Of a stretch of 64,000 nucleotides of DNA, positions 8,839 through 18,257 are shown piece after piece. This stretch comes from Cypionkella sp049896245 (GTDB lineage Bacteria; Pseudomonadota; Alphaproteobacteria; Rhodobacterales; Rhodobacteraceae), in NCBI RefSeq assembly GCF_049896245.1, contig NZ_JAFCTX010000003.1:130857-194856 (forward strand), in the 5' to 3' direction. Position 1 is the first letter of the stretch. The number at the start of each line of letters is the position of its first letter. The position numbers were made by a program, and so were the translations under genes. The notes under the pieces are model-generated. The model worked only from the letters and a program-made list of their open reading frames with translations, was not told the DNA's origin and searched no databases.

Positions 8839-9651
8839 TTAAGCCTGATCGACCAGAGGCCAGTAGAAATCGGGCGGTATTCCGGCTTCGGCGCGCTTTT
8901 CTTCGTTGAACGGCGGCTTCAGATTGCCGTGGAAGTATTTGCGCACAAGGCTGTGGAATATCTCTTTCGGATCGTCCCCGGCACGGCCACAGAGCCAGTT
9001 GAACCACTTCGAGCCATAGGCCACGTGTGCCACTTCCTCGGCATAGATCGTATTCAGCGCGGCGATGACTTGGGTTTCGCGGGCTTGGGTGAACAAAGCG
9101 ATCATCCCCGGCGTAACATCCAGGCCGCGCGCTTCCAGCACCATTGGCACCACGGCAAGGCGGCCTAAGAGATCAGCGGCGGTATCTTCGGCGGCCTGCC
9201 ACATGAAGGCATGGGCGGGCATCGCGCCATAATGGCTGCCCATCGCCTCCAGACAATCGCACAACAGATTGAAATGCTTGGATTCGTCATCCGCCGCCTG
9301 CACCCAATCGTCGTAGAATCCCAAAGGCATCGAAGTGTCGGTGAACCGCGCGATGATGTCCCAATGCAGATCAACCGCGTTGAGTTCAATATGCGCCACC
9401 GCATGCAGCAAGGCGATGCGGCCCAAAGGCGAGCCGGGGCGGCGGCGCGGCACCTCGCGCGGGTCCAGCAGATCGGGCTTTTCGGGGCGGGCAGGGCGCT
9501 GCGGGGGGGTGGCTTGCCCTACGGTCAAAGGCGCACCCGCCGCCCGCGCCACGCGCCAACTGGCCGCATGTTTATGCGACAAAGCAGTTTTCGCGCGCCC
9601 GTCAGCGGTTGTCAGCACCTCGACCGCCATCTCTGCCAGCGATAGCGTCAA
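8839..9651 (-). CDS. DUF455 / COG2833 ferritin-like protein
   Basis: 270 aa if it starts at TTG 9651, whose TTGA overlaps the bcp stop codon; ATG 9630 is the alternative. The open frame continues further upstream but those residues are antisense to bcp and look spurious. Helical ferritin-like protein: metal-ligand-like E and H residues lie in HAVAHIELNAVD, DDESKHFNLLCDCLEAMGS and YAEEVAHVAYGSKWF, the usual four-helix di-iron pattern. The function of COG2833 is not established; relatives resemble tRNA hydroxylase and rubrerythrin folds. Its coupling to a thiol peroxidase gene hints at an oxidative or iron-related role. Confidence 0.8.
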   Translation of the reverse strand: MTLSLAEMAVEVLTTADGRAKTALSHKHAASWRVARAAGAPLTVGQATPPQRPARPEKPDLLDPREVPRRRPGSPLGRIALLHAVAHIELNAVDLHWDIIARFTDTSMPLGFYDDWVQAADDESKHFNLLCDCLEAMGSHYGAMPAHAFMWQAAEDTAADLLGRLAVVPMVLEARGLDVTPGMIALFTQARETQVIAALNTIYAEEVAHVAYGSKWFNWLCGRAGDDPKEIFHSLVRKYFHGNLKPPFNEEKRAEAGIPPDFYWPLVDQA

Positions 9652-10109
9652 AGTGCGCGCACCGCCGCCAAAACCGCCTCCGCATGACCCTTGACCGAAA
9701 CCTTGTTCCAGACCTGCGCCACCTGACCCGTACCGTCGATCAGCACCGTGGTGCGCTCGATCCCCATATAGGTCTTGCCGTACATGCTTTTTTCCAGCCA
9801 AACGCCGTAGTCTTCGCAGGTGGTCCCGGCCTCATCTGACGCCAGCACAATCGACAGCCCGTGCTTTTTGCAGAACTTGTCATGCGCCTTCACCGAATCC
9901 TTGGAAATCCCGATCACCGTGCAGCCCGCAGCAGTGAAATCCGCCAAACGCGCGTTGAAATCCTGCGCTTCCAGCGTGCAACCCGGCGTGTCGTCTTTCG
10001 GGTAAAAATACAGCACCACCGTGCCGGGGCGCAAAGCAGACAACGTAACGCTGCCACCGCCATCGCGCGGCAGGATAAAATCGGGGGCGGTTTGGCCTGA
10101 GGTTATCAT
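9648..10109 (-). CDS. bcp: Peroxiredoxin, BCP/PrxQ type (thiol peroxidase)
   Basis: 153 aa. Reduces hydrogen peroxide and organic hydroperoxides using thioredoxin. The peroxidatic Cys lies in DTPGCTLEAQDF. A second Cys in DKFCKKHGL is further away than the CX4C partner of many PrxQ enzymes, so this may work as a 1-Cys or atypical 2-Cys enzyme. The YFYPKDDTPG signature and length match the family. It heads a minus-strand series (bcp, DUF455), with the M23 gene about 160 nt further on. The divergent YhdP-like gene lies upstream. Confidence 0.93.
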   Translation of the reverse strand: MITSGQTAPDFILPRDGGGSVTLSALRPGTVVLYFYPKDDTPGCTLEAQDFNARLADFTAAGCTVIGISKDSVKAHDKFCKKHGLSIVLASDEAGTTCEDYGVWLEKSMYGKTYMGIERTTVLIDGTGQVAQVWNKVSVKGHAEAVLAAVRAL

Positions 10110-10248
10110 GCGCGGCTCCTTGCTATTTGAATATCAACCCTTTGCGATCTAGTTGCCTTTGGGCAAAGATAAAGGCAAGCCCCAGCGAAGGAACGGCCAG
10201 CACCCGCATTGGCGGTATCGGTCGGCATTGGGAAAGGCAGCGGCAGCG

Positions 10249-13200
10249 ATGACGACCGATCAGCAGAGTGAGGCAGCCCCAGATCCGGGCCATGCTTCTG
10301 TTGTGTCGGATGCGCCGCCAGTTGCACCCACCCCGGCTGATTCTCCGGCCAAAAAACCCAAAAAACGCCACCGCACCGGCCTTGGCGCACGGCTGTTCTG
10401 CCTTGCGCTGATTTTCGGCATCATCTTTGCAATCTTGGGCCTGTCCGGCAAACCGATCCCGATGCCAACTTGGGTTGTGGCCGAGATCGAACAGCGGGCC
10501 AACACAGCGATTGCCAAAGCCCTGCCGGAAGCCGCCATCGCCATTGGCGGGGTTGAGATCACTGTTGAAGATTGGGTGCCACGCCTGCGGCTTGACGATC
10601 TGCGGTTGCTGAAAGCCAACGGCCAAGCCTTGCTGACCTTGCCTGATCTGCGCCTGACGCTGGACCCTTCGGCGCTTCTGCAAGGCCAGATTCGCACCCG
10701 CAGCCTGAAATTGGTCGGAGCGCATCTGCAGATCACCCGTGACCGCGACGGCAATTTTGATCTCTCGCTGGGCGGCACTGAAATGCAGCCGAAAATCCGC
10801 AGCCTGCCGGAACTGTTTGACGCGGTGGACCGGGCCTTTGCCAGCCCCGCCGCAGCCCATCTGACAACGATTGAAGCCGAGGCGCTGACTCTGACGCTGC
10901 AAGACCAAAGCTCGGGTCGGCAGTTTGATCTGGGCGATGGCCGCATGCGGCTGGAAAATCGCGCCACGGAAGTCGCGGCAGAGGTCAGCCTGTCGCTGAT
11001 CAGCAGTGCGACGCCTGCGCGCGCGGTGCTGACCATCGTGTCACAAAAGAGCGACGATCAAGCCCGGATTTCGGCGCAGATTGAGGGGGTAGCGGCCAAG
11101 GATGTCGCCGCCCTTGCCGCCCCTTTCGCGTGGGCCGGTCTGCTCGATGCGCCGATTTCGGGCGAGATTCACACCACCCTGCGCGCCGAAGGCATCTCGG
11201 CACTGGAGGCCAGCTTAAGCTTCGGCAAGGGTGCGCTGCAGCCCAGCCCGGAAGCCCGCCCGATCGCCTTTGACAGCGCCAGCATGGCGATGCGTTTCGT
11301 GCCCGACCAAGGCCGGATGGATCTGACAGCGCTTTCGGTGCAAAGCCCGACATTGCGGGTGAAAGCCTCGGGCCACAGCTACATGATCCGCGCCGATGGC
11401 AGCCGCATCATCGGCGCTTTGGCGCGTGAGGTGCCGGATGCCTATCTCACCCAGCTGGAGTTCAGCCAAGTGACGCTCGACCCTCAGGGCCTGTTCCAAG
11501 AGCCGGTCGAGTTCAGCCATGGCGCACTGGACACCCGGATGCGCTTGCAGCCGTTCTCGGTCGAGATTGGTCAGTTGGCGCTGACCGAAGCCGGGCGGCG
11601 GCTGACGGCTTCCGGTAAGATCGGTGCCGATCAACAGGGCTGGCGCGCGGCGATTGATCTGGCGCTGAATGAGATCCAGCATGATCGGCTGGTCGCGCTG
11701 TGGCCAGTGACGCTGCTGCCAAACACCCGGCTTTGGGTCGATAAGAACGTGCTCAGCGGCTCACTGACCGAGGTGCGCGCGGCGTTGAGGATCGAGCCGG
11801 GGGCGGCGCCGCGCCTGCATCTGGGCTATAACTTCAACGATGCCGATGTGCGGTTTCTGGCGACTTTGCCGCCGATCAAGGCGGGCGATGGCTATGCTTC
11901 GGTTGATGGCCAGACCTACACGATGGTGCTTTCCAACGGCACGGTGACCCCACCCGAGGGCGGCGATATCAATGTCGCGGGTTCGGTGTTTGCCATCCCC
12001 GATGTGACCAAGCGCCCCGCGACAGCCGAAATCACCCTGAAAACCCAGTCCAGCCTGACCGCCGCTTTGTCGCTGCTGGATCAGCCGCCGTTTCACTTCA
12101 TGTCAAAGGCCGATCAGCCGGTGACTTTGGGGCAGGGCAGTGCGGCGATTGAGACGCATCTGAAAATGCCACTGCAAAAGAAAATTGCGCTGAAAGATGT
12201 GCAATATCAGGTGGTTGGCACGGTTTCTGACTTTTCCTCAGACACGGTGGTGCCGGGGCGCAAGATCACCGCCGACAGCCTTACGGTTTCGGCAGACACC
12301 ACCGGCCTGACCATCGCCGGGCCGGGGCAGATTGGGGCTGTGCCATTTGACGTGAGCTACCGCCAAGGCTTCGCGCTGGACCAGAAGGGTAAGGCTCGGA
12401 TCGAAGGCGCTGTCACGCTGTCACAGAAAACCGCCGCCGAATTTGGCCTTGGCCTGCCCGATGGCATGGTTTCGGGGCAGGGCCGGGGACAGGTAAAGAT
12501 TGATCTGGTGCGCGGCCAGCCGGGGCATCTGTCGCTGGTGTCCGATCTGGCCAATATAGGTCTGACCATCCCCGAGGTCGGTTGGACCAAGCCGAAAGCC
12601 GCCAAGGGCCAGTTGAGTGCCGAAGTCCGCTTGGGCAAGCCGCCTCTGGTGGAAAGCATCAGCCTGAAAGCCAGCGGTCTGGATGCCACTGGGTCGGTGA
12701 CGATGAAAGCCGGGGGCGGCTTGGATGTGGCAAAGTTTAACCGGGTGCGCTTGGGCGATTGGCTCGATGCGCCGGTGGAAATTCGCGGACGCGGGCAGGG
12801 CAAATCGGTGGGCCTCGCGGTGACGGGGGGATCGGTCGATATGCGCCGGATGCCGCCTGCCTCTGCGCGTAAATCCAGCGGCAAATCCGGCGGCAGCCCG
12901 CTTTCGCTGCGGCTGGATCGTTTGCAGGTGTCGCAGAGCATCGCTTTGAACAGCTTCCGGGGTGATTTCTCGCTGACAGGCGGCTTGAACGGCAATTTCA
13001 TCGCCGCGGTCAATGGTAAAGCGCAGGTGAAAGGCACGGTGGTGCCTGCCCGCAACGGCACGGCGGTGCGGCTGTTGTCGGATGATGCGGGGGCGGTGAT
13101 GGCGGCGGCTGGCATTTTCGCATCGGCGCGTGGCGGGTCTTTGGATCTGACGCTGCAACCTCGCCCCGAGGCGGGCAGCTATGACGGCATTGTCACCATG

Positions 13201-13656
13201 GGATCGCTGCGGGTGCGCAACACCAATGTTCTGGCAGAACTGTTGAACGCCATCTCGGTGGTTGGCATCCTTGAGCAGCTGAACGGCGCGGGGCTGTTGT
13301 TCAGCAATGTCGAGGCCGCCTTCCTGCTGACCCCCAATGCAATACAGGTGCATCACGGCTCGGCGATCGGTGCCTCCTTGGGCGTCTCAATGGCGGGCGT
13401 CTACAAAAGCGCCAGTGCCGAGTTGTTCATGCAGGGCACGATCTCGCCGATCTATCTGCTGAACGGCATTGGATCTGTGTTGACCAAGCGCGGAGAGGGG
13501 CTGTTCGGCTTCAATTATGCACTCAGCGGCACGGCGGCCGATCCGCAGGTCAGCGTAAACCCGCTGTCGATCTTGACGCCGGGGATGTTCCGCGAGATTT
13601 TCCGCAGCCCCGCACCGGTGATAGGCTCCAAAGGCACAGAAGGAAGTGGCGGATGA
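10249..13656 (+). CDS. AsmA/YhdP-like giant periplasmic-spanning protein (DUF3971)
   Basis: 1135 aa from ATG 10249; a longer frame from TTG 10153 adds 32 residues with no family character. A cytoplasmic tail rich in Pro and Lys is followed by one membrane anchor (LFCLALIFGIIFAILGL), then about 1000 residues of repetitive beta structure typical of AsmA-like/TamB-like proteins. The N-terminal part after the anchor (RLDDLRLL, LLTLPDLRLTLDPSALL) is the AsmA-type start. YhdP homologues form long lipid-transfer bridges that move phospholipid to the outer membrane. The size fits. It overlaps queA by ATGA, so both are translated from one transcript. Confidence 0.82.
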   Translation: MTTDQQSEAAPDPGHASVVSDAPPVAPTPADSPAKKPKKRHRTGLGARLFCLALIFGIIFAILGLSGKPIPMPTWVVAEIEQRANTAIAKALPEAAIAIGGVEITVEDWVPRLRLDDLRLLKANGQALLTLPDLRLTLDPSALLQGQIRTRSLKLVGAHLQITRDRDGNFDLSLGGTEMQPKIRSLPELFDAVDRAFASPAAAHLTTIEAEALTLTLQDQSSGRQFDLGDGRMRLENRATEVAAEVSLSLISSATPARAVLTIVSQKSDDQARISAQIEGVAAKDVAALAAPFAWAGLLDAPISGEIHTTLRAEGISALEASLSFGKGALQPSPEARPIAFDSASMAMRFVPDQGRMDLTALSVQSPTLRVKASGHSYMIRADGSRIIGALAREVPDAYLTQLEFSQVTLDPQGLFQEPVEFSHGALDTRMRLQPFSVEIGQLALTEAGRRLTASGKIGADQQGWRAAIDLALNEIQHDRLVALWPVTLLPNTRLWVDKNVLSGSLTEVRAALRIEPGAAPRLHLGYNFNDADVRFLATLPPIKAGDGYASVDGQTYTMVLSNGTVTPPEGGDINVAGSVFAIPDVTKRPATAEITLKTQSSLTAALSLLDQPPFHFMSKADQPVTLGQGSAAIETHLKMPLQKKIALKDVQYQVVGTVSDFSSDTVVPGRKITADSLTVSADTTGLTIAGPGQIGAVPFDVSYRQGFALDQKGKARIEGAVTLSQKTAAEFGLGLPDGMVSGQGRGQVKIDLVRGQPGHLSLVSDLANIGLTIPEVGWTKPKAAKGQLSAEVRLGKPPLVESISLKASGLDATGSVTMKAGGGLDVAKFNRVRLGDWLDAPVEIRGRGQGKSVGLAVTGGSVDMRRMPPASARKSSGKSGGSPLSLRLDRLQVSQSIALNSFRGDFSLTGGLNGNFIAAVNGKAQVKGTVVPARNGTAVRLLSDDAGAVMAAAGIFASARGGSLDLTLQPRPEAGSYDGIVTMGSLRVRNTNVLAELLNAISVVGILEQLNGAGLLFSNVEAAFLLTPNAIQVHHGSAIGASLGVSMAGVYKSASAELFMQGTISPIYLLNGIGSVLTKRGEGLFGFNYALSGTAADPQVSVNPLSILTPGMFREIFRSPAPVIGSKGTEGSGG

Positions 13657-14684
13657 AGCTGTCGGATTTTGACTTTGATCTGCCCGGGGCGCTGATCGCT
13701 ACCCGCCCGGCGCGCCCGCGCACGGCGGCGCGATTGCTGCTGGCGCAAGGTGATCAGATCACGGACCTGCATGTGGCTGATCTGATCGACATCTTCTGCC
13801 CCGGTGATCGTTTGGTGCTGAACAACACCCGCGTGATCCCGGCGCGTCTGTTCGGGCACAGACAGCGCGGCGAGGCGGTGGCCAAGGTGGAAATCACCCT
13901 GCTGGAACCCCAAGCACAAGGCTGGCGCGCGCTTGCCAAACCCCTGCGCAAGGTCAACGTGGGTGAGATGATCCGGTTTTCCGATCAGCTTTCCGCAACT
14001 GTCGCCGCCAAGTCTGAGTCCGATCTGCGGCTGGAATTCAACCTGACCGGCGATGACTTCGACACCGCCCTGAACGCCGCAGGTGCGATGCCACTGCCGC
14101 CCTATATCGCCGCCAAACGCCCCGCCGATGCGCAAGACAACACCGATTACCAAACCGTCTTCGCCCGCCATGCCGGGGCCGTCGCTGCCCCCACCGCCAG
14201 CCTGCATTTCGACGCCGACCTGCTGGCAGCTTTAGCGGCGAAAGGTGTGGCGTTCACCGAAGTCACCCTGCATGTCGGCGCAGGCACTTTCCTGCCGGTC
14301 AAGGTCGAGGACGTCACCACCCACAAAATGCACGCCGAATGGGGCCAAGTCAGCCCCGGGGCGGCCGCCGAGATCAACGCCACCAAAGCCAGTGGCGGCC
14401 GCATCATCCCGGTCGGCACCACCGCTCTGCGCCTGATCGAATCGGCGGCAGTGTCGGGCCGGGTTGAGGCGTGGGAAGGCACCACCGACATTTTCATCTA
14501 TCCCGGCTACCGCTTCCGCGTCACTGATGCGCTGATGACCAATTTCCATCTGCCGAAATCGACGCTGCTGATGCTGGTCTCGGCGTTGATGGGCAAGGCG
14601 CGGATAGACCGGATCTATGCCCATGCCGTGGCCCATCAGTATCGTTTCTTCTCCTACGGCGATGCGTCTTTGCTGATCCCATAA
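13653..14684 (+). CDS. queA: S-adenosylmethionine:tRNA ribosyltransferase-isomerase
   Basis: 343 aa, starting at the ATGA overlap with the preceding gene. Transfers and rearranges ribosyl from SAM to preQ1 at tRNA position 34, the penultimate step of queuosine synthesis. Diagnostic stretches are FDLPGALIATRPARPR at the N-terminus, LNNTRVIPARLFG, LHVGAGTFLPVK and TNFHLPKSTLLMLVSAL. Length is normal. A strong GC hairpin begins five bases after the stop (14690-14707). No other queuosine gene is nearby; tgt often follows queA elsewhere but here an MFS gene does. Confidence 0.96.
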   Translation: MKLSDFDFDLPGALIATRPARPRTAARLLLAQGDQITDLHVADLIDIFCPGDRLVLNNTRVIPARLFGHRQRGEAVAKVEITLLEPQAQGWRALAKPLRKVNVGEMIRFSDQLSATVAAKSESDLRLEFNLTGDDFDTALNAAGAMPLPPYIAAKRPADAQDNTDYQTVFARHAGAVAAPTASLHFDADLLAALAAKGVAFTEVTLHVGAGTFLPVKVEDVTTHKMHAEWGQVSPGAAAEINATKASGGRIIPVGTTALRLIESAAVSGRVEAWEGTTDIFIYPGYRFRVTDALMTNFHLPKSTLLMLVSALMGKARIDRIYAHAVAHQYRFFSYGDASLLIP

Positions 14685-14689
14685 CTTGC

Positions 14690-14707
14690 GGCGGGGTGAA
14701 CCCCGCC
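14690..14707 (+). terminator. GC-rich hairpin after queA, also a two-copy repeat
   Basis: GGCGGGG-TGAA-CCCCGCC, a 7-bp perfect stem with a 4-nt loop, beginning 5 nt after the queA stop. The same sequence, plus the following CTA, recurs at 50416-50433, 6 nt after the stop of another gene. There is no T-tract, so it may be a REP-like transcript-end element rather than a classical intrinsic terminator. Confidence 0.55.
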
Positions 14708-14786
14708 CTACATCGCCCACCCCGTCGCAAATATATCACGCGGTAAGCTTTACCATGCTACCTTGCCGCCGAAACCGGAGCGCCTC

Positions 14787-16019
14787 ATGTTGAAAGTCCT
14801 CGCCCAATCCTGGCCCCTCTTGCTGGGCGTCATGTTGCTGATGGTCGGCAATGGCGTGCAAGGCTCGCTGTTGGGCATCCGGGGTGCGCTGGAGGGGTTC
14901 AGCACCTTCGAGCTTTCCATCGTGATGTCGGCCTATTTCCTCGGTTTCCTTGGCGGCTCCCGCATGGCTCCCGAAATGATCCGCCGCGTCGGCCATGTCA
15001 GGGTGTTTTCCGCCTTGGGGTCGATGATTTCCGCGGTGCTGGTGCTGTATCCCTTGATGCTGGATTGGCAGGCCTGGGCGGTGATGCGGGTGCTGATCGG
15101 GTTTTGTTTCTCGGGCATCTATGTCACCGCCGAAAGCTGGCTGAACAACACCGCCAGCAATGAAACCCGTGGTCAGGCTTTGTCGGCCTATATGATCGTA
15201 CAGATGCTGGGCATCATCGCTTCGCAGGGGCTTTTGGCGATGGGCGATCCCAGCGGTTTCGGGCTGTTCATCATCCCCTCGGTACTCGTCTCGCTGGCGT
15301 TCATGCCGATCCTGCTCGCCGACACCCCCGCGCCCACCTTTGACACCATCAAACGCATGAGCTTTGCGCAACTGTTCCGCACCTCACCGCTCGGGTGCGC
15401 CGGGATGCTGCTGACAGGCGGTGTGTTCGCTGCGATGTTCGGCATGGCCTCGGTCTATGGTGCCATGTCGGCGATGACCATCGGCCAGATCGCGATCTTT
15501 GTGGCGGCGATGTATGTCGGCGGCCTTGTGCTGCAATACCCGGTCGGCTGGCTGTCTGACCGCGCCGACCGCCGCGTTCTGATCCTGTGGATGGCTACCG
15601 CCGGGGCTGTGGTGATGGCCGTCGCCGCTGCCGTGCCCTTGCCGTTCACGCTGGAGGTGCTGGTGGCAGCCCTGCTGGGCGGTATCATCAACCCGCTCTA
15701 TTCATTGCTGATTGCGCACACCAATGACTACCTTAGCAAAGAAGATATGCCCGGTGCATCCGCCGGTCTGATCTTCCTCAACGGCTTTGGCGCAATCTTT
15801 GGCCCCTTGCTGGCAGGCTGGTTGATGAGCGCAATCGGGCCCAAAGGCTATTTCCTGATCATCGGCGGCTTCTTTGCCGCCCTTGCAGGCTATGCTGGCT
15901 ATCGGATGACCAAGCGGGTGGCCCCGGTGCAAACCAACACTTACGCCGGCCTGTCGCCGACCGCGTCGGCGTTGGCGGTGGATGCAGTGCTGCAAGAGCA
16001 GGAAGAACCACGCCGCTGA
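14787..16019 (+). CDS. MFS transporter, 12-TM, YcaD-like
   Basis: 410 aa from ATG 14787; a TTG 24 nt upstream extends the frame but has no support. About twelve hydrophobic helices are visible. The protein has FLGGSRMAPEMIRRVGH, the motif A loop between helices 2 and 3, and YPVGWLSDRADRR in the second half. Composition and motifs resemble the YcaD group of MFS proteins, whose substrates are unknown. The C-terminal tail after the last helix is about 45 residues. It is followed closely by the DUF924 gene. Confidence 0.8.
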   Translation: MLKVLAQSWPLLLGVMLLMVGNGVQGSLLGIRGALEGFSTFELSIVMSAYFLGFLGGSRMAPEMIRRVGHVRVFSALGSMISAVLVLYPLMLDWQAWAVMRVLIGFCFSGIYVTAESWLNNTASNETRGQALSAYMIVQMLGIIASQGLLAMGDPSGFGLFIIPSVLVSLAFMPILLADTPAPTFDTIKRMSFAQLFRTSPLGCAGMLLTGGVFAAMFGMASVYGAMSAMTIGQIAIFVAAMYVGGLVLQYPVGWLSDRADRRVLILWMATAGAVVMAVAAAVPLPFTLEVLVAALLGGIINPLYSLLIAHTNDYLSKEDMPGASAGLIFLNGFGAIFGPLLAGWLMSAIGPKGYFLIIGGFFAALAGYAGYRMTKRVAPVQTNTYAGLSPTASALAVDAVLQEQEEPRR

Positions 16020-16082
16020 CGGCTTCCAAAGCGGTTGCGGCGACCTTGCGAACCTGCCACCTTGCTGCAAAGAGGGATGCTT

Positions 16083-16670
16083 ATGTCTGATCCGATTGAG
16101 ATTCTCGACTTCTGGCTGGGTGAAATCGGCCCTGACAGCTGGTATGCGGGCGGCGATGAAATTGATGGCAGCATCCGCGACCGCTTCGCCGAAATCTGGC
16201 AAGCGGCTTTCGATGGCGGGCTGGAGCATTGGGTCGAAGGCACCGTCGGCACCTTGGCCTATCTGATCCTTTGCGACCAATTCGCACGCAATATGCACCG
16301 CGACACCGAAAAGGCTTTCGCCACCGACCCGCAGGCACTGGCCGCCGCGAAAAAGGCGGTCGCTGAGGGCTGGGATTTGGACGCCCCCGAACCCGAACGG
16401 CAATTTTTCTACATGCCATTTGAACATTCCGAAGACATGGCCGATCAAGATCGCGCGGTTGAACTGATGACAGCGCGCTTGGCCTCTGACCCCGAAATGG
16501 CTCTTCACGCGCAAGCGCATCGTGAAATCATATCGCGGCTGGGGCGTTTTCCAAACCGCAACGCAGCTTTGGGTCGAGAAAGCACTGCCGAAGAGCTCGA
16601 TTTTCTCAAGTCTGGCGGTTATTCCGCCGTTGTGACCGCGCTGAAAGCCAGCCATGCAAGCGACGCATAG
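16083..16670 (+). CDS. DUF924 family protein
   Basis: 195 aa from ATG 16083, with AGAGGG seven bases upstream. Typical DUF924 features: an N-terminal IEILDFWLGE, the conserved LILCDQFARNMHRDTEKAFATDP block in the middle (LCDQFARN core), and a helical FYMPFEHSEDMADQ segment. The family is all-helical, TPR-like in fold, and of unknown biochemical role. The frame opens earlier at 16035 but the extra residues are not conserved in style. It sits 63 nt after an MFS gene; no functional link is evident. Confidence 0.85.
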   Translation: MSDPIEILDFWLGEIGPDSWYAGGDEIDGSIRDRFAEIWQAAFDGGLEHWVEGTVGTLAYLILCDQFARNMHRDTEKAFATDPQALAAAKKAVAEGWDLDAPEPERQFFYMPFEHSEDMADQDRAVELMTARLASDPEMALHAQAHREIISRLGRFPNRNAALGRESTAEELDFLKSGGYSAVVTALKASHASDA

Positions 16671-16745
16671 GCCTTCAGCATTGCCAATGTTGCTTGGGTT
16701 TATAAAATAGTTTAATGGCAAACTACTTTTTCTGAGGAGGGAAAG

Positions 16746-18140
16746 ATGGCTGCTCAAACATTCGACGTGATCGTAATCGGCGCAGGTCCGGGGGGCTATG
16801 TCGCCGCTATCAGGGCCAGCCAGCTGGGGCTGAAGGTGGCGATTATCGAGCGTGAAAACCTCGGCGGCATCTGCCTGAACTGGGGCTGTATCCCGACCAA
16901 AGCCCTGCTGCGCTCGGCGGAAGTTTTCCACCTGATGCACCGCGCCAAGGAATTTGGCCTGTCGGTGACCGGTCTGGATTTCGATCTGAACGCCGTCGTC
17001 GCCCGCTCGCGCGGTGTGGCGAAACAACTGTCGGGCGGCATCGGCCATCTGATGAAGAAGAACAAAGTCACCGTGTTCATGGGGGCGGCAACCCTACCGA
17101 AAGCCGGAACTGTCACGGTGAAAACCGACAAAGGCAGTGATGAGTTGACCGCCAAATCCATCATCCTCGCCACAGGCGCGCGCGCCCGCGAACTGCCGGG
17201 GCTGGAGGCCGACGGCGATTTGGTCTGGACCTACCGCCACGCCTTGCAACCCAAACGCATGCCGAAAAAGCTGCTGGTGATTGGCTCTGGTGCCATCGGC
17301 ATCGAATTCGCCAGCTTCTTCAATACCTTGGGCGCGGATACCACTGTGGTCGAGGTGATGGACCGCGTGCTGCCTGTTGAGGATGCCGAAGTCAGCGCCT
17401 TCGCGAAAAAGGCCTTCGTCAAACAAGGCATGAAGATCCTCGAAAAAACCACCGTGAAGAAGCTGGATCGCTCACCCGACAAAGTCGTCGCCCATCTGGA
17501 AGACGCCAAAGGCACCACCACCCAAGAATTTGACACCGTGATCTCGGCGGTTGGCATCATCGGTAACATCGAAAACCTTGGGCTTGAAGCCTTGGGCGTC
17601 AAAATCGACCGCACCCATGTGGTGACCGATGAATTCTGCCGCACCGGGGTCGCTGGTCTGTATGCCATCGGCGACATCGCGGGCGCGCCGTGGTTGGCCC
17701 ACAAGGCCAGCCATGAAGGCGTTATGGTGGCCGAACTGATCGCAGGCAAACATCCGCATCCGATCAAGCCGAACTCCATCGCCGGCTGCACCTATTGCTA
17801 CCCACAAGTGGCAAGCGTTGGCCTGACCGAAGCCAAAGCCAAAGAGGCCGGGTTCGAGATCAAAGTCGGTCGCTTTCCCTTCATCGGCAACGGCAAGGCG
17901 ATTGCTTTGGGTGAGGCTGAGGGCTTCATCAAAACCATCTTTGATGCCAAAACCGGCGAGATGCTGGGCGCCCACATGATCGGGGCCGAAGTGACCGAGT
18001 TGATCCAAGGCTATGTCGTGGCGCGGGGCCTTGAGAGTACCGAGGAAGACCTGATGAATACCGTGTTCCCGCATCCCACTTTGTCGGAAATGATGCATGA
18101 ATCCGTGCTCGACGCCTACGGTCGCGCCCTGCATATGTAA
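16746..18140 (+). CDS. lpdA: Dihydrolipoyl dehydrogenase (E3)
   Basis: 464 aa, start preceded by GAGGAGGG. FAD- and NAD-dependent oxidoreductase that reoxidises the lipoyl arm of 2-oxoacid dehydrogenases or the glycine cleavage system. FAD-binding GAGPGGYVAA is at residues 12-21. The redox pair is Cys43 and Cys48 in GGICLNWGCIP. The NAD site is GSGAIGIEFASFFNTLG, and the catalytic His is in HPTLSEMMHE near the C-terminus. It stands alone, without E1 or E2 genes, so which complex it serves is not shown. A strong terminator-like hairpin follows 21 nt after the stop. Confidence 0.95.
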   Translation: MAAQTFDVIVIGAGPGGYVAAIRASQLGLKVAIIERENLGGICLNWGCIPTKALLRSAEVFHLMHRAKEFGLSVTGLDFDLNAVVARSRGVAKQLSGGIGHLMKKNKVTVFMGAATLPKAGTVTVKTDKGSDELTAKSIILATGARARELPGLEADGDLVWTYRHALQPKRMPKKLLVIGSGAIGIEFASFFNTLGADTTVVEVMDRVLPVEDAEVSAFAKKAFVKQGMKILEKTTVKKLDRSPDKVVAHLEDAKGTTTQEFDTVISAVGIIGNIENLGLEALGVKIDRTHVVTDEFCRTGVAGLYAIGDIAGAPWLAHKASHEGVMVAELIAGKHPHPIKPNSIAGCTYCYPQVASVGLTEAKAKEAGFEIKVGRFPFIGNGKAIALGEAEGFIKTIFDAKTGEMLGAHMIGAEVTELIQGYVVARGLESTEEDLMNTVFPHPTLSEMMHESVLDAYGRALHM

Positions 18141-18161
18141 GGCGCTTTGCTGCGAAAAATC

Positions 18162-18181
18162 AGGGGGGCTTCCGCCCCCCT
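18162..18181 (+). terminator. Hairpin terminator after lpdA
   Basis: AGGGGGGC, loop TTCC, GCCCCCCT: an 8-bp perfect stem 21 nt after the lpdA stop codon. No long T-run follows; the position makes it the likely transcript end. Confidence 0.6.
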
Positions 18182-18194
18182 CGGCTTTGCCTAG

Positions 18195-18253
18195 GTCACA
18201 TTGGCCAAGGCCAATGTGACTAACCCCCTGAGGATATTTGAGCACAGAGGATG
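18195..18253 (+). repeat. 26-bp near-perfect palindrome joined to a dispersed-element remnant
   Basis: GTCACATTGGCC (18195-18206), two bases AA, then GGCCAATGTGAC (18209-18220): a 12-bp perfect inverted repeat. Directly after it comes CCCTGAGGATATTTGAG (about 18227-18242), a partial copy of the dispersed element seen at 168-200. The palindrome lies between lpdA and the next MFS gene and does not look like a start-proximal operator. It is probably a REP-like intergenic repeat. Confidence 0.5.
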
Positions 18254-18257
18254 ACCC

